Positions 1-8,395 of a stretch of DNA of 64,000 nt are shown in pieces (position 1 is the stretch's first letter; each line of letters starts with the position of its first letter). The stretch is from Exiguobacterium aurantiacum (GTDB lineage Bacteria > Bacillota > Bacilli > Exiguobacteriales > Exiguobacteriaceae). The stretch spans positions 1,392,501-1,456,500 of the forward strand of contig NZ_CP101462.1 of assembly GCF_024362205.1 (NCBI RefSeq). The letters are read 5' to 3'. The notes beneath the pieces were generated by a model, which worked only from the letters and a program-made list of their open reading frames with translations, did no database searches and was not told the origin of the DNA. Made by a program: the position numbers and the translations under genes.

Positions 1-1
1 C

Positions 2-715
2 GTTGTCCATGCGTTGAACGGACTCCGCGTCATCGGGAAGTTTGCTGACTCGGTCACGACCGACCACATCTCACCAGCCGGAGCGTTCTCGAAAACGACA
101 CCAGCTGGCCAATACCTTCAATCAAAAGGTGTCGCACCGCTCGACTTCAACTCGTATGGCTCACGCCGCGGGAACCACGAAGTCATGATGCGCGGTACGT
201 TCGCGAACATCCGTATCCGTAACCAAGTCGCACCAGGCACTGAAGGCGGCTTCACGACGTACTGGCCGACGGGCGAAATCATGCCGATGTACGATGCGGC
301 CATGAAGTACAAAGAGCAAGGCACAGGCCTCGTCGTCTTCGCTGGAAACGACTACGGCATGGGCTCGTCACGTGACTGGGCAGCCAAAGGAACGAACTTG
401 CTCGGCATCCGTGCCGTCATCGCGCAAAGCTTCGAACGGATTCACCGCTCGAACCTCGTCATGATGGGCGTCTTGCCACTCCAGTTCATGGACGGGGAGT
501 CAGCCGACTCACTCGGACTCACAGGCGAAGAAGCGATCGACATCCAAGTTGACGAATCGGTCCGCCCACGTGATATCCTGAACGTCAAAGCGACTCATGA
601 GAACGGTACGGTGACCGAGTTCAAAGTCGTCGCTCGCTTCGATTCAGAAGTCGAGATCGATTACTACCGTCACGGTGGAATCTTGCAGATGGTCCTCCGT
701 AACAAATTGAAGTAA
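2..715 (+). CDS. acnA: Aconitate hydratase A, C-terminal part (5' end outside window)
   Basis: The reading frame is open from base 2, so the gene starts upstream; about 237 of the usual roughly 900 residues are present. They form the swivel domain of AcnA/IRP1-type aconitase, which isomerises citrate to isocitrate in the TCA cycle. Visible motifs are TTDHISPAG near the start, [19 protein letters not shown], and [16 protein letters not shown], whose Ser-Ser-Arg belongs to the substrate-binding site of the family. The large domain carrying the three iron-sulfur cysteines is not in the window. The gene ends in front of a strong hairpin with a T run, so it is the last gene of its transcript. Identity is secure; whether the protein also binds RNA cannot be judged. 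Confidence 0.96.
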   Translation, partial: VVHALNGLRVIGKFADSVTTDHISPAGAFSKTTPAGQYLQSKGVAPLDFNSYGSRRGNHEVMMRGTFANIRIRNQVAPGTEGGFTTYWPTGEIMPMYDAAMKYKEQGTGLVVFAGNDYGMGSSRDWAAKGTNLLGIRAVIAQSFERIHRSNLVMMGVLPLQFMDGESADSLGLTGEEAIDIQVDESVRPRDILNVKATHENGTVTEFKVVARFDSEVEIDYYRHGGILQMVLRNKLK

Positions 716-723
716 ACCGACTG

Positions 724-753
724 ACCTTCCTTTGAAAAAAGGAAGGTTTTTTT
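724..753 (+). terminator. Intrinsic terminator after acnA
   Basis: ACCTTCCTT pairs with AAGGAAGGT around a short A-rich loop and is followed by seven T. It lies just after the acnA stop codon. Confidence 0.9.
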
Positions 754-822
754 GGTGAATGTGCGAATATAAGGTGAGACGGTGCATAATATCGGGAAGA
801 GAATGGTGAGAGGGGGGAGTGT

Positions 823-1311
823 ATGGAGCGACAAACGAAATCAGGTAAGAATTGGTGGCAACGGTTGACGCAAAAAGACGTAGTACCGGAGGAAGAGATT
901 GACCTCACACTACCGCAGTTGCGCGAAGCCATCCATGAATATGAACAGACGTTGCCTAAAGGCGTCAATCGCACGGTCTTGCTTGACGAAGCGCAAGAAA
1001 TCAATTTGGCACGGCTGAAAAAACACTTGCCCGGAAAACCGAGACAGCGGTTTTATATGTCAAAAGAGACGTTTCATATCGTCCCTGAGGACGAGCGCGA
1101 ATTGGTCTATGAGATGGATCAAGTGCAACGGGCGCTCGATTTATACTTTGAACAAGAAAAAAAAATACCGTTTCGAAAATTTCAACAGACACTGCAATTG
1201 GATTTGACTCGATTACGCGAGGGCGGCTATTTGAAAGTACTGCCAAAACGGCCTTACTACGTCGTTGACGAGACGTTAATCGTATCCTTGGAACCGAAAT
1301 CGCCAGAGTGA
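823..1311 (+). CDS. Unknown cytoplasmic protein, 162 aa
   Basis: The start ATG follows a GAGGGGGGAG ribosome site. The product is charged and has no signal peptide or membrane segment. The N-terminus (KNWWQRL) is basic and aromatic. The rest is predicted to be mostly helical, with a run reading FYMSKETFHIVPEDERELVY in the middle and a C-terminal part rich in Arg, Leu and Tyr. I do not recognise the family with confidence; a DUF3939-type Bacillus protein is a weak possibility. It stands alone between two terminators, so it is monocistronic and context gives no clue to its role. Confidence 0.7.
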   Translation: MERQTKSGKNWWQRLTQKDVVPEEEIDLTLPQLREAIHEYEQTLPKGVNRTVLLDEAQEINLARLKKHLPGKPRQRFYMSKETFHIVPEDERELVYEMDQVQRALDLYFEQEKKIPFRKFQQTLQLDLTRLREGGYLKVLPKRPYYVVDETLIVSLEPKSPE

Positions 1312-1336
1312 CGAAACCGGACCGTCACTCTTTTTG
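1305..1336 (+). terminator. Intrinsic terminator overlapping a stop codon
   Basis: AGAGTGACG pairs with CGTCACTCT and a T5 run follows. The left arm includes the stop codon of the preceding gene. Confidence 0.85.
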
Positions 1337-1372
1337 TCGTCGCCGCATTTACATGCCAAGGGGTTGAGTCGG

Positions 1373-1399
1373 GTTTATAAACTATGTTACGGTGGGAAA
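1373..1399 (+). promoter_or_regulatory. Candidate sigma-B promoter of the BCCT transporter
   Basis: GTTTAT, 15 bases, GGGAAA. This resembles the Bacillus sigma-B consensus (GTTTAA, 12-15 bases, GGGWAW). It sits about 40 bases before the start codon of an osmolyte transporter, a typical general-stress target. Recognition is inferred from sequence only. Confidence 0.5.
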
Positions 1400-1437
1400 C
1401 GTATATGAAAATAAGAAAATTGAATAGGAGTGAGATT

Positions 1438-3003
1438 ATGGAAAGAAAAAGCCAAGTGACGACCGTTTTCCTCGTTTCAGCCATTATCACGGTCTTGTTC
1501 ACGATTTGGGGAATCTTCCCTGAGCGCCTCCTTGGCAATGCCAGTCTCTTGAACGTGACGACAAAGCTGCAAGGGTGGCTCTCGAACGGGATGGGTTGGT
1601 TTTATTTACTCAGCGCGACTGGGATTTTACTCGTCGCCGTCTTTTTAGTCTTTTCAAGATTCGGCTCGATTCGACTCGGTAAAGATACGGACCGACCAGA
1701 ATTCAGTTATTTGACATGGTTCGCCATGTTGTTCAGTGCTGGAATGGGGATCGGCCTCATCTTCTGGGGAGCAGCAGAACCGTTGTCACATTTCCATGCA
1801 CCGCCGTTTGAGTCGCCGACGCCTGAAGGCGATGCGCGCACTGCGATGCGTTATTCATTCTTCCATTGGGGCTTCCACCCGTGGGCAATTTATGCGATGA
1901 TTGCGCTCGCCATCGCCTACTCGACGTTCCGTAAAGGTCGCCCGGCGACAATCGGGGAGACAATCGGGTCGATTGTCAATGATCGCTATGAACGTCCGGT
2001 CAAACAGACGGTCGATATTTTAGCCGTCATCGCGACCGCTTTCGGTGTCGCGACTTCGCTCGGCTTCGGGGCCCAGCAAATCGCAGGCGGTTTGCATTAC
2101 TTGATTCCAGGCGTACCGAACGCGTTCTCGACGCAATTTATCATCATCGCGGTCGTGACGGTGCTGTACATGATCAGTGCCTCGACGGGTCTCGAGAAAG
2201 GGATTCGGATCTTAAGTAATACGAACATCTTTCTCGCCGTCGTTTTGCTCGGAGCAACATTAGTGGCCGGACCGAGCGCGTTCATCCTCGACTTGTTTAC
2301 ACAGACGATTGGGACATACTTGCAACAGTTGCCATCGATGAGTTTCCGTACCGCTGCATTAGAACCGGTCGAACGGGAATGGATCAACGGTTGGACAATC
2401 TTCTATTGGGCATGGTGGATCTCATGGTCACCGTTCGTCGGGACGTTCATAGCCCGCGTCTCAAAAGGACGTACGATTCGTGAGTTCATCATCGGGATTC
2501 TGCTCGTACCGACCTCATTCGGTCTGCTTTGGTTCTCTGTCTTCGGCGGATCGGCCATCTGGGCCGACTTGTTCGGCGGCGCATCACTGATCGACCAAGT
2601 CAACGAGATCGGGACGGAAGTCGGATTGTTCGCCTTGTTCGAGACGTTCGGTGGATTCGGGACGGTTCTCAGCATCGTGGCCATCTTCCTGATCTCGACG
2701 TTCTTCATCACGTCAGCGGATTCGGCCACATATGTGCTCGGGATGCTGACGACGAACGGGAAACTGATCCCGCCGATGCGCATCAAGTTGATTTGGGGCT
2801 TCATCCAATCTTCAATCGCTGCTGTCTTGCTCTATGCGGGTGGACTTGGAGCGCTGCAAGCGGTCGCCATCCTCGTCGCGTTCCCGTTCATCTTCGTCTT
2901 GATTCTGATGATTGTCGCCTTGTTCAAGGACTTGGCCGACGAACCGGACGAGCGGGACAAATGGATTGAAGCGTATAAAGACGAAGAAGATAAACTCGGA
3001 TAA
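1438..3003 (+). CDS. BCCT-family glycine betaine transporter (OpuD/BetL type)
   Basis: This 521-residue membrane protein has about 12 hydrophobic segments. It carries the BCCT family marks: GMGIGLIFWGAAEPL around residue 105, whose GMGIG motif is that of sodium-coupled betaine carriers such as BetP, and WAWWISWSPFVGTFIAR, the tryptophan-rich substrate-box helix. It would import betaine or a related trimethylammonium compound with Na+ as osmoprotectant. The C-terminal tail is short and charged (DKWIEAYKDEEDKLG), without the long osmosensing tail of BetP. The start at 1438 is chosen for the AGGAG site 8 bases upstream; an earlier in-frame ATG lacks one. It is monocistronic, with a sigma-B-like promoter ahead and a hairpin behind. 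Substrate choice among betaine, choline and carnitine is inference. Confidence 0.9.
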   Translation: MERKSQVTTVFLVSAIITVLFTIWGIFPERLLGNASLLNVTTKLQGWLSNGMGWFYLLSATGILLVAVFLVFSRFGSIRLGKDTDRPEFSYLTWFAMLFSAGMGIGLIFWGAAEPLSHFHAPPFESPTPEGDARTAMRYSFFHWGFHPWAIYAMIALAIAYSTFRKGRPATIGETIGSIVNDRYERPVKQTVDILAVIATAFGVATSLGFGAQQIAGGLHYLIPGVPNAFSTQFIIIAVVTVLYMISASTGLEKGIRILSNTNIFLAVVLLGATLVAGPSAFILDLFTQTIGTYLQQLPSMSFRTAALEPVEREWINGWTIFYWAWWISWSPFVGTFIARVSKGRTIREFIIGILLVPTSFGLLWFSVFGGSAIWADLFGGASLIDQVNEIGTEVGLFALFETFGGFGTVLSIVAIFLISTFFITSADSATYVLGMLTTNGKLIPPMRIKLIWGFIQSSIAAVLLYAGGLGALQAVAILVAFPFIFVLILMIVALFKDLADEPDERDKWIEAYKDEEDKLG

Positions 3004-3009
3004 GTCGAA

Positions 3010-3037
3010 AGGGGTCTCCATATGGAGGCCTCTTTTT
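3010..3037 (+). terminator. Intrinsic terminator after the BCCT gene
   Basis: GGTCTCC pairs with GGAGGCC (one G-T pair) around ATAT, followed by CTCTTTTT. Confidence 0.8.
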
Positions 3038-3108
3038 AGTGGTTAATGTTTTGCAGGACCCTCTCGCTAGTGTAGGATAGTAAGTGAAGAAGATTGGGAG
3101 GGCATTCT

Positions 3109-3792
3109 ATGAAACAACAAGTGAAAAAGCGATTGAGTTGGGTGATTTTTGCCGGGATCCTCATTGTCGGCGCCCTGCTCGCCTATAACTTTTATTTGGT
3201 CACCAATTTGAATGACGACGAGGGCCGCACCAATCGGGCCGAGCCGTTCTATACGTCTGTGGTCATCGGCTATGAAGAGAAAAAATTGCCAGAAAACGGA
3301 GAGACGTTAGAAGTTCGTGAATACAAAGTGACATATGACGAAGACGGACATTTCGTGTCCGAGGTCGTGTCCGGACCGAACGTCGGATCCCGGGCCGAGT
3401 GGGACGGGACTGTCTACCGCGAGTTCAATCCGGACGGTGAGGAGACGAACAGTCAAGAGACGAGCTCAGGCGCGGTCGCCCCGCACCCGTTCTTGTCACG
3501 TGCAACGAACGAACAGATTCGCAAATGGCTAGACGATGGAACGCTCGGATCGAGTGAAGGTGATGTCGATATCATTGGCCGGACGGCACAAGCGTTCGTC
3601 AAGAAAGAATCACCGGAAGCCGTCCCAGCGGAATGGGTCGAGAAATATCCAACGATTTTCAGCGAAGACGAAAACGAAGAAGCGGTGACGTACTACGTCG
3701 ATGCGAACGAGCGCATTTTGCTCGCCGCCGAGTCGCGTAACAACGGCAAGTTGTTCCATTCGATTCGCATGACTTCTTTTGAATCACGATAA
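3109..3792 (+). CDS. Unknown membrane-anchored extracellular protein, 227 aa
   Basis: A GGGAGGG site precedes the ATG at 3109. Residues 8-30 form one hydrophobic segment after a Lys-rich start, so the rest should lie outside the membrane as an anchored domain. That domain is acidic and contains repeated Val/Tyr-rich strands (LEVREYKVTYDEDGHFVSEV). I recognise no enzyme motif and no lipobox. The gene lies 57 bases upstream of the double-AAA ATPase gene on the same strand with no clear terminator between them, so the two may be co-transcribed. A link in function is inference only. Confidence 0.7.
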   Translation: MKQQVKKRLSWVIFAGILIVGALLAYNFYLVTNLNDDEGRTNRAEPFYTSVVIGYEEKKLPENGETLEVREYKVTYDEDGHFVSEVVSGPNVGSRAEWDGTVYREFNPDGEETNSQETSSGAVAPHPFLSRATNEQIRKWLDDGTLGSSEGDVDIIGRTAQAFVKKESPEAVPAEWVEKYPTIFSEDENEEAVTYYVDANERILLAAESRNNGKLFHSIRMTSFESR

Positions 3793-3849
3793 TCCGACGA
3801 GGAGCAGACTGAGACGTCGGCTCCTTTGTCGTCTAAAAAGGAGAATTTT

Positions 3850-6111
3850 ATGAAACAGATCACCTTGGAGCAAGTTCAAACCGACTTGACGGCTTGGGAA
3901 GAAGGCGGACGCGTCGACGAAGCAGCTCTTTTGTCTTACGCCCACTGGTCACGTGCGACCGGGCATCGTCAAGAGTTAATACGCACATTGACGCTGTTAG
4001 CGACGAGACGGTTACAACACCGTCAGTCGATCGACCCGCTGTTAAATCGTTGGGTGAAAGAATTGGAGTCGCTAGGTGCTTTACCGCCAGCCCTCCGTGT
4101 CAGCCAATTATATGATCTTTTGCGGCGCCACAAGCAACAGCTACATGTCGACTGGCCGAAGTTGCGGGAGACGGATTATGCATCGATGAAAGTTCAAATT
4201 TTGACCGAATATGAGGCGAAGACATCCGAATTGCTCGAACATCTCGAACAACTTCATGATGAAATCGACCGTGCCAAATCCGATTTACGTGATTCGGAGT
4301 TCAAAGGCCAACTCGAACGCCTGTTCATCGTCGTCATCGAGGCGATGCAAGAAGTGGCTGCGCTCGAAGACGACACGGCCTCGCTCTTGGCATCGATGCA
4401 AGGAAACTATTTCAGCCGCGAGGCGTTTCACCGCTTCGGTGAACGGGTCGGTCTCGTCAAGGAGCGACTCGAAGGAATCATCGAGTTGTTACCGGAACAA
4501 ACCGAAACGACTCGGTCGAGTGCGATCGAATCGCTTGAGTCGATGATTGGTTTGTCTGACGTGAAACAACGTGTCAAAGCGTGGTATCGGTTCTTGCTGT
4601 TCCAGAAAGAACGTGAGAAGGCCGGGTTCTCGTCCAAACACCAACCATCACTTCATCTCGTGTTCACCGGCAATCCTGGAACCGGTAAGACGACGCTCGC
4701 GCGTCTCATGGCTGAGATTTATTTCGAGCTCGGCCTGCTCGCCCGTCCCGACGTCGTCGAGGCGGACCGGTCGAGTCTCGTCGGTGCCTTCGTCGGCCAG
4801 ACGGAAGAACAGGTCATGAACAAGGTGAAGGAAGCCGAGGGCGGTGTCTTATTCATCGACGAGGCGTATGCCTTGAAACGTCAAGATGCGAGTGGGAGTG
4901 ACTATGGACAAGCGGCCATCGACACGCTCGTCGCTGCCATGACGAGCGGCGAGTACGCCGGAAAGTTCGTCGTGATTCTCGCCGGTTATCCAGAGGAAAT
5001 GCGCCATTTCCTGCTCGCAAACCCGGGACTTCGTTCCCGCTTCCCGGAATCCAACCATTATGAGCTTCCGAACTATAGCGATGATGAACTCGTCGCCATC
5101 GGCGAAAAAGTGGCGGCGGAGAACAACTACGTCCTGACGGTCGAGGCGAAGCGCGCCTTGATTGCGCGCATCGACCGGGAACGGGTCGACGCCACGTTCG
5201 GAAACGCACGTACAGTGCATAACATCTTACTCGATGCCATGTTCAAAAAGGGGTCCCGCTTTGGTGCCGATGCCCCGCTCGACGAGATGGCCTTATTGAC
5301 GGAAGTGGATTTCGAGATGGATGCGACCGAGGACACGTCAGCCCCGACGCTCGACGATTTGGTCGGAATGGACGAGGCGAAACGTCAACTGCGTGAAATC
5401 GAGGCGCTCGTCACGATTCAAAAGCGCCGGCGCGAACTTGGATTGAAGACGGCACCGGTCCAACTTCACGCCGCACTCGTCGGCAACAGCGGGACAGGGA
5501 AGACGACGTTCGCTCACTTGTATGCCCAGCTGTTGAAGAAGACCGGCTACTTGAAACGGGGGCACCTGAAAGTCGTCAGCCGGGCCGATCTCGTCAGCGG
5601 TTATGTCGGTCAAACGGCACAGAAGACGAAGGCGGCGATCCGTGATGCGCTCGGCGGTGTGTTGTTGATTGATGAGGCATACAGCTTGAACGGAGGGCCG
5701 AACGACTACGGGCGCGAGGCCATCGATACGCTCGTTGACGAGATGCAAAAACATGGGGACAACCTCGTCGTCGTCATGGCGGGATATGAGGCGCCGATGC
5801 GTCGCTTGATCGACTCGAACCCGGGGCTCAATAGCCGAATCAAGCGGACGATCCACTTTGAGGACTACTCGAATGAGCAACTTGTCGATATCGCCAAGAA
5901 GTACGCCGCAAAATTTGGCTATACGTGTGATGAAGACGTCAGTCAGGCGCTCCACGATCGACTTAAGGAAATCGACCGTCCGAATGCACGGACGGCCCTC
6001 TCGTTGATCGATGAAGCGATTGCGAGACAGTCGTATCGTTTGATCGAAATGTCGTCGCAAGACGATGACTTGAATCGTATTTTAGTAGTAGATATTAAGA
6101 CCAAGTTATAA
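3850..6111 (+). CDS. Double AAA+ ATPase of the CbbX/SpoVK family
   Basis: The 753-residue protein has a helical, charged N-terminal part (about 1-230) followed by two AAA+ modules. Walker A motifs are GNPGTGKTTLARLM near residue 273 and GNSGTGKTTFAHLY near 543. Walker B motifs are GGVLFIDEAYAL near 333 and GGVLLIDEAYSL near 604. Each module also has the NPGLxSRF/R element typical of CbbX, SpoVK and EccA-type ATPases, which thread or remodel protein targets. SpoVK itself has one AAA module; two modules with a long helical N-terminus recall type VII secretion EccA-like ATPases. No ESX or WXG100 gene is visible nearby, so the client is unknown. The ATG at 3850 is preferred because AAGGAG lies 7 bases upstream. 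Confidence 0.85.
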   Translation: MKQITLEQVQTDLTAWEEGGRVDEAALLSYAHWSRATGHRQELIRTLTLLATRRLQHRQSIDPLLNRWVKELESLGALPPALRVSQLYDLLRRHKQQLHVDWPKLRETDYASMKVQILTEYEAKTSELLEHLEQLHDEIDRAKSDLRDSEFKGQLERLFIVVIEAMQEVAALEDDTASLLASMQGNYFSREAFHRFGERVGLVKERLEGIIELLPEQTETTRSSAIESLESMIGLSDVKQRVKAWYRFLLFQKEREKAGFSSKHQPSLHLVFTGNPGTGKTTLARLMAEIYFELGLLARPDVVEADRSSLVGAFVGQTEEQVMNKVKEAEGGVLFIDEAYALKRQDASGSDYGQAAIDTLVAAMTSGEYAGKFVVILAGYPEEMRHFLLANPGLRSRFPESNHYELPNYSDDELVAIGEKVAAENNYVLTVEAKRALIARIDRERVDATFGNARTVHNILLDAMFKKGSRFGADAPLDEMALLTEVDFEMDATEDTSAPTLDDLVGMDEAKRQLREIEALVTIQKRRRELGLKTAPVQLHAALVGNSGTGKTTFAHLYAQLLKKTGYLKRGHLKVVSRADLVSGYVGQTAQKTKAAIRDALGGVLLIDEAYSLNGGPNDYGREAIDTLVDEMQKHGDNLVVVMAGYEAPMRRLIDSNPGLNSRIKRTIHFEDYSNEQLVDIAKKYAAKFGYTCDEDVSQALHDRLKEIDRPNARTALSLIDEAIARQSYRLIEMSSQDDDLNRILVVDIKTKL

Positions 6112-6141
6112 TATAATCGAGATGAAAGCGAGGACGATTCA

Positions 6142-6561
6142 ATGCATACGATTCAGATTCCGGTCCGTTATCAGGAGACCGACATGATGGGCATCGTCTA
6201 TCATGCAAACTATTTAGTGTATCTTGAGATGGCACGCACCGAGTTGTTGCGCCAACTTGGGGTCGAATATAAAGATATGGAAGAAGCGGGATTTGTTTCC
6301 CCAGTGACGAACGTCTCGGTCGATTATAAGAAGAGCGTGACGTATGGGGATACGGTCCACGTCCGGGTTTGGGTCGACAGTTATTCTAAGGTCCGGACCG
6401 TCTATGGTTATGAGTTGACCGACCAAGACGGCCATCTCGTCGGTTCAGCGAAGACGACGCATGTCGTCGTCAAACGAGGCGATTTCAAACCGATTCGGCT
6501 TGACCGCGAGTTTCCTGAGTGGCATGACATGTACATGCGCGTCATGAGTCCCGTCTTATAA
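6142..6561 (+). CDS. Acyl-CoA thioesterase, YbgC/FcbC type (4HBT hot-dog fold)
   Basis: The 139-residue protein has the 4-hydroxybenzoyl-CoA-thioesterase signature YQETDMMGIVYHANYLVYLE near the N-terminus. Its Asp is the catalytic residue of the family and HxNY follows. Length and the single hot-dog domain fit B. subtilis YneP and YbgC. It would hydrolyse short acyl-CoA thioesters in the cytosol; in proteobacteria YbgC is tied to the Tol-Pal system, which is absent from Gram-positives, so the physiological substrate is unknown. It starts 30 bases after the AAA ATPase gene and probably shares its transcript. A terminator follows. Confidence 0.9.
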   Translation: MHTIQIPVRYQETDMMGIVYHANYLVYLEMARTELLRQLGVEYKDMEEAGFVSPVTNVSVDYKKSVTYGDTVHVRVWVDSYSKVRTVYGYELTDQDGHLVGSAKTTHVVVKRGDFKPIRLDREFPEWHDMYMRVMSPVL

Positions 6562-6575
6562 CAGTGGTTCTTTTG

Positions 6576-6613
6576 TACCGTCAGTATGGTATCATATCTT
6601 GACGGTATTTTTT
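6576..6613 (+). terminator. Intrinsic terminator after the thioesterase gene
   Basis: TACCGTCA pairs with TGACGGTA across a 16-base loop, followed by T6. Confidence 0.75.
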
Positions 6614-6636
6614 GTACAACGAAAGGGGAAGATCGC

Positions 6637-7527
6637 ATGCGAAAACCATCCGCGTTGATGGTGTGCTGCGCCTTGACACTCACATTAGTGGGCTGTACCA
6701 CAAGCGAACAAGCCGATAGCGAGCGGGTTAAACAGCCGCAAGTCACCGAAACAGAACGACCAGCAGAGACTCCGGCCGAAGCGCCGACAGATAAAGAAGA
6801 CAAAGCAGTTGAAGAAGCTCCGGCACCTGAAGCCGAACCACCTGCAGAAGAAAAGCCTGACGTAGAAGAAGAACCTACCGCTGAGGCACCGGCTGAAGAA
6901 GAGCCGACCCAAACGCCGAACGAACCGCTCGAACAGAACGGGACGGCGAATTTGAATCTCGATACACTTATCCTCGTCAACAAGCAAATCGCCTTGCCGG
7001 CGGGTTATCAACCGCCCGATCTCGTGACCGCGAACATCGACTTCGTGGACACGGCGACCGGGGAGCGGAGAATGCTCCGTCAAGAAGCGGCACGGGCCAT
7101 CGAGAAACTGATGGCCGGGGCGAAAGCAGCAAATATCGATTTGAAAGGGACGAGCGCGTTCCGTTCCTACGACTATCAAGTCCAATTGTTCAATAACTAT
7201 GTCGCCCGGGATGGAAAAGAACAAGCGATGAAATATTCTGCGCCACCAGGGCACTCCGAACATCAGACTGGCCTCGCCATCGACGTCTCGAGCGCCTCGG
7301 TCGGCTATCAGCTGACGCAGAGTCTCGAACAGACGAAAGAGGGCAAATGGTTGGCCGACAACGCCCACATTTACGGGTTCATCGTCCGTTATCAACGTGC
7401 GTATGAGGCCGAGACCGGTTATATGTTTGAACCGTGGCATTTACGCTATATCGGGGTCGAGCATGCGACGGCCGTCCACAAGGCGAACGTCCCGCTTGAG
7501 CGCTACCTCGAGCAATTAATGGATTAA
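6637..7527 (+). CDS. VanY-type D,D-carboxypeptidase lipoprotein (peptidase M15B)
   Basis: A lipoprotein signal ends at LVGC (Cys20), so the mature 277-residue enzyme is tethered outside the membrane. Residues about 25-105 are a low-complexity Ala/Glu/Pro linker that probably spans the wall. The catalytic domain shows GTSAFRSYDYQVQLF, then SEHQTGLAIDVS (Zn ligands His and Asp, near residues 209 and 216), and EPWHLRYIG (catalytic Glu and third Zn ligand His near 268). The family removes the terminal D-Ala from peptidoglycan stems. No vancomycin-resistance genes accompany it, so a housekeeping role in wall trimming is likely. The stop is 11 bases from plsY, so the two are likely co-transcribed. 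The start at 6637 gives a complete signal peptide and a good GGGGAAG site. Confidence 0.9.
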   Translation: MRKPSALMVCCALTLTLVGCTTSEQADSERVKQPQVTETERPAETPAEAPTDKEDKAVEEAPAPEAEPPAEEKPDVEEEPTAEAPAEEEPTQTPNEPLEQNGTANLNLDTLILVNKQIALPAGYQPPDLVTANIDFVDTATGERRMLRQEAARAIEKLMAGAKAANIDLKGTSAFRSYDYQVQLFNNYVARDGKEQAMKYSAPPGHSEHQTGLAIDVSSASVGYQLTQSLEQTKEGKWLADNAHIYGFIVRYQRAYEAETGYMFEPWHLRYIGVEHATAVHKANVPLERYLEQLMD

Positions 7528-7538
7528 GGGGAATTGCG

Positions 7539-8153
7539 ATGCCTTACATGACAGAAATCATCATCATTTTAATCAGCTATTTACTCGGTTCAATTCCGTT
7601 CGCTCTCATCGTCGGAAAGCTTGGCTATAAGGTCGACGTCCGTGAGCATGGGAGCGGGAATTTGGGCACGACAAACACGTTTCGTGTGCTCGGCAAAAAA
7701 GCCGGTACGCTCGTTCTGCTCGGGGATATGGGCAAAGGATTGGTCGCAGCCCTCTTACCGCTCCTCTTCGGAAGCGAGATGAGCTTGCTCCTCGCCGGGA
7801 TCCCGGCCATTATCGGCCATTCGTATCCGGTGTTCGCCAAGTTCAAAGGCGGGAAATCGGTCGCGACGAGTGCGGGTGTCCTGCTCGCGGCGTTCCCATG
7901 GTTTTTCGTCGTCGTCGTCGGGACGTTCATCGTGACGCTCCTCGTCTCGAAGATGGTATCACTGTCTTCGATGGCAGCCGCGGCCGTCGGACTCGTGACC
8001 GTCGTCGCCTATGGCATCATCGCCAAGGACTGGTTACCACTTATCGTCATCGTTCCGCTCGCCTTGTTCATCATCATCAAGCATCGAACGAACTGGCAAC
8101 GAATTCGTTCAGGTACGGAACCGAAAGTGCCGCTGTTTCAAAAGCGAAAATAA
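7539..8153 (+). CDS. plsY: Acyl-phosphate:glycerol-3-phosphate acyltransferase PlsY
   Basis: This 204-residue integral membrane protein has about five membrane segments. It contains the PlsY loop motifs SYLLGSIPFALIVGK, GSGNLGTTNTFRVLGKKAG and GHSYPVFAKFKGGKSVATSAG. These bind the acyl phosphate and glycerol 3-phosphate. It makes lysophosphatidic acid, the first committed step of phospholipid synthesis in Gram-positives. GGGGAA lies 8 bases upstream of the ATG. The distance from the VanY-like gene is only 11 bases. A hairpin terminates the transcript. Confidence 0.96.
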   Translation: MPYMTEIIIILISYLLGSIPFALIVGKLGYKVDVREHGSGNLGTTNTFRVLGKKAGTLVLLGDMGKGLVAALLPLLFGSEMSLLLAGIPAIIGHSYPVFAKFKGGKSVATSAGVLLAAFPWFFVVVVGTFIVTLLVSKMVSLSSMAAAAVGLVTVVAYGIIAKDWLPLIVIVPLALFIIIKHRTNWQRIRSGTEPKVPLFQKRK

Positions 8154-8159
8154 CGATAG

Positions 8160-8206
8160 ATGACTGTCCCCTTCTCGATATACAGAGAACGGGCGGTCAT
8201 TTTTCA
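8160..8206 (+). terminator. Intrinsic terminator after plsY
   Basis: ATGACTGTCCC pairs imperfectly with GGGCGGTCAT, followed by T5. The rest of the gap to 8395 (about 190 bases) holds presumed promoter DNA of the next operon and no gene that I can support. Confidence 0.7.
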
Positions 8207-8395
8207 TGTAAAAAACGAGGGACTAAAGCCGTAACCGTCATCGTGAAGCTGTCTTTTTGTGGATTTCCGTTGATTTTTGCCGAAAAGTTCGAAAAAAGTG
8301 TTGGATTTGCCCGTTCTTTACTTTCTGTTTACGTTAAATTTACATCCGTTCGCTACACTGAAAAAGGAAGCGATATTTGCGGAGGAGGCAGGGAA

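Noticed and set aside
5338-6060. A 240-codon frame on the minus strand inside the AAA ATPase gene
   Set aside because: It is antisense to the second AAA module, Arg/Asp-rich, with no ribosome site; a codon-bias shadow.
6685-7440. A 251-codon minus-strand frame opposite the VanY-like gene
   Set aside because: Its Arg/Phe-rich run mirrors the Ala/Glu/Pro linker of the real gene; no start context.
7898-8395. N-terminal extension of the DeoR regulator frame
   Set aside because: It overlaps plsY and its terminator. The GTG at 8396 with GGAGGAGG gives a normal-length regulator.
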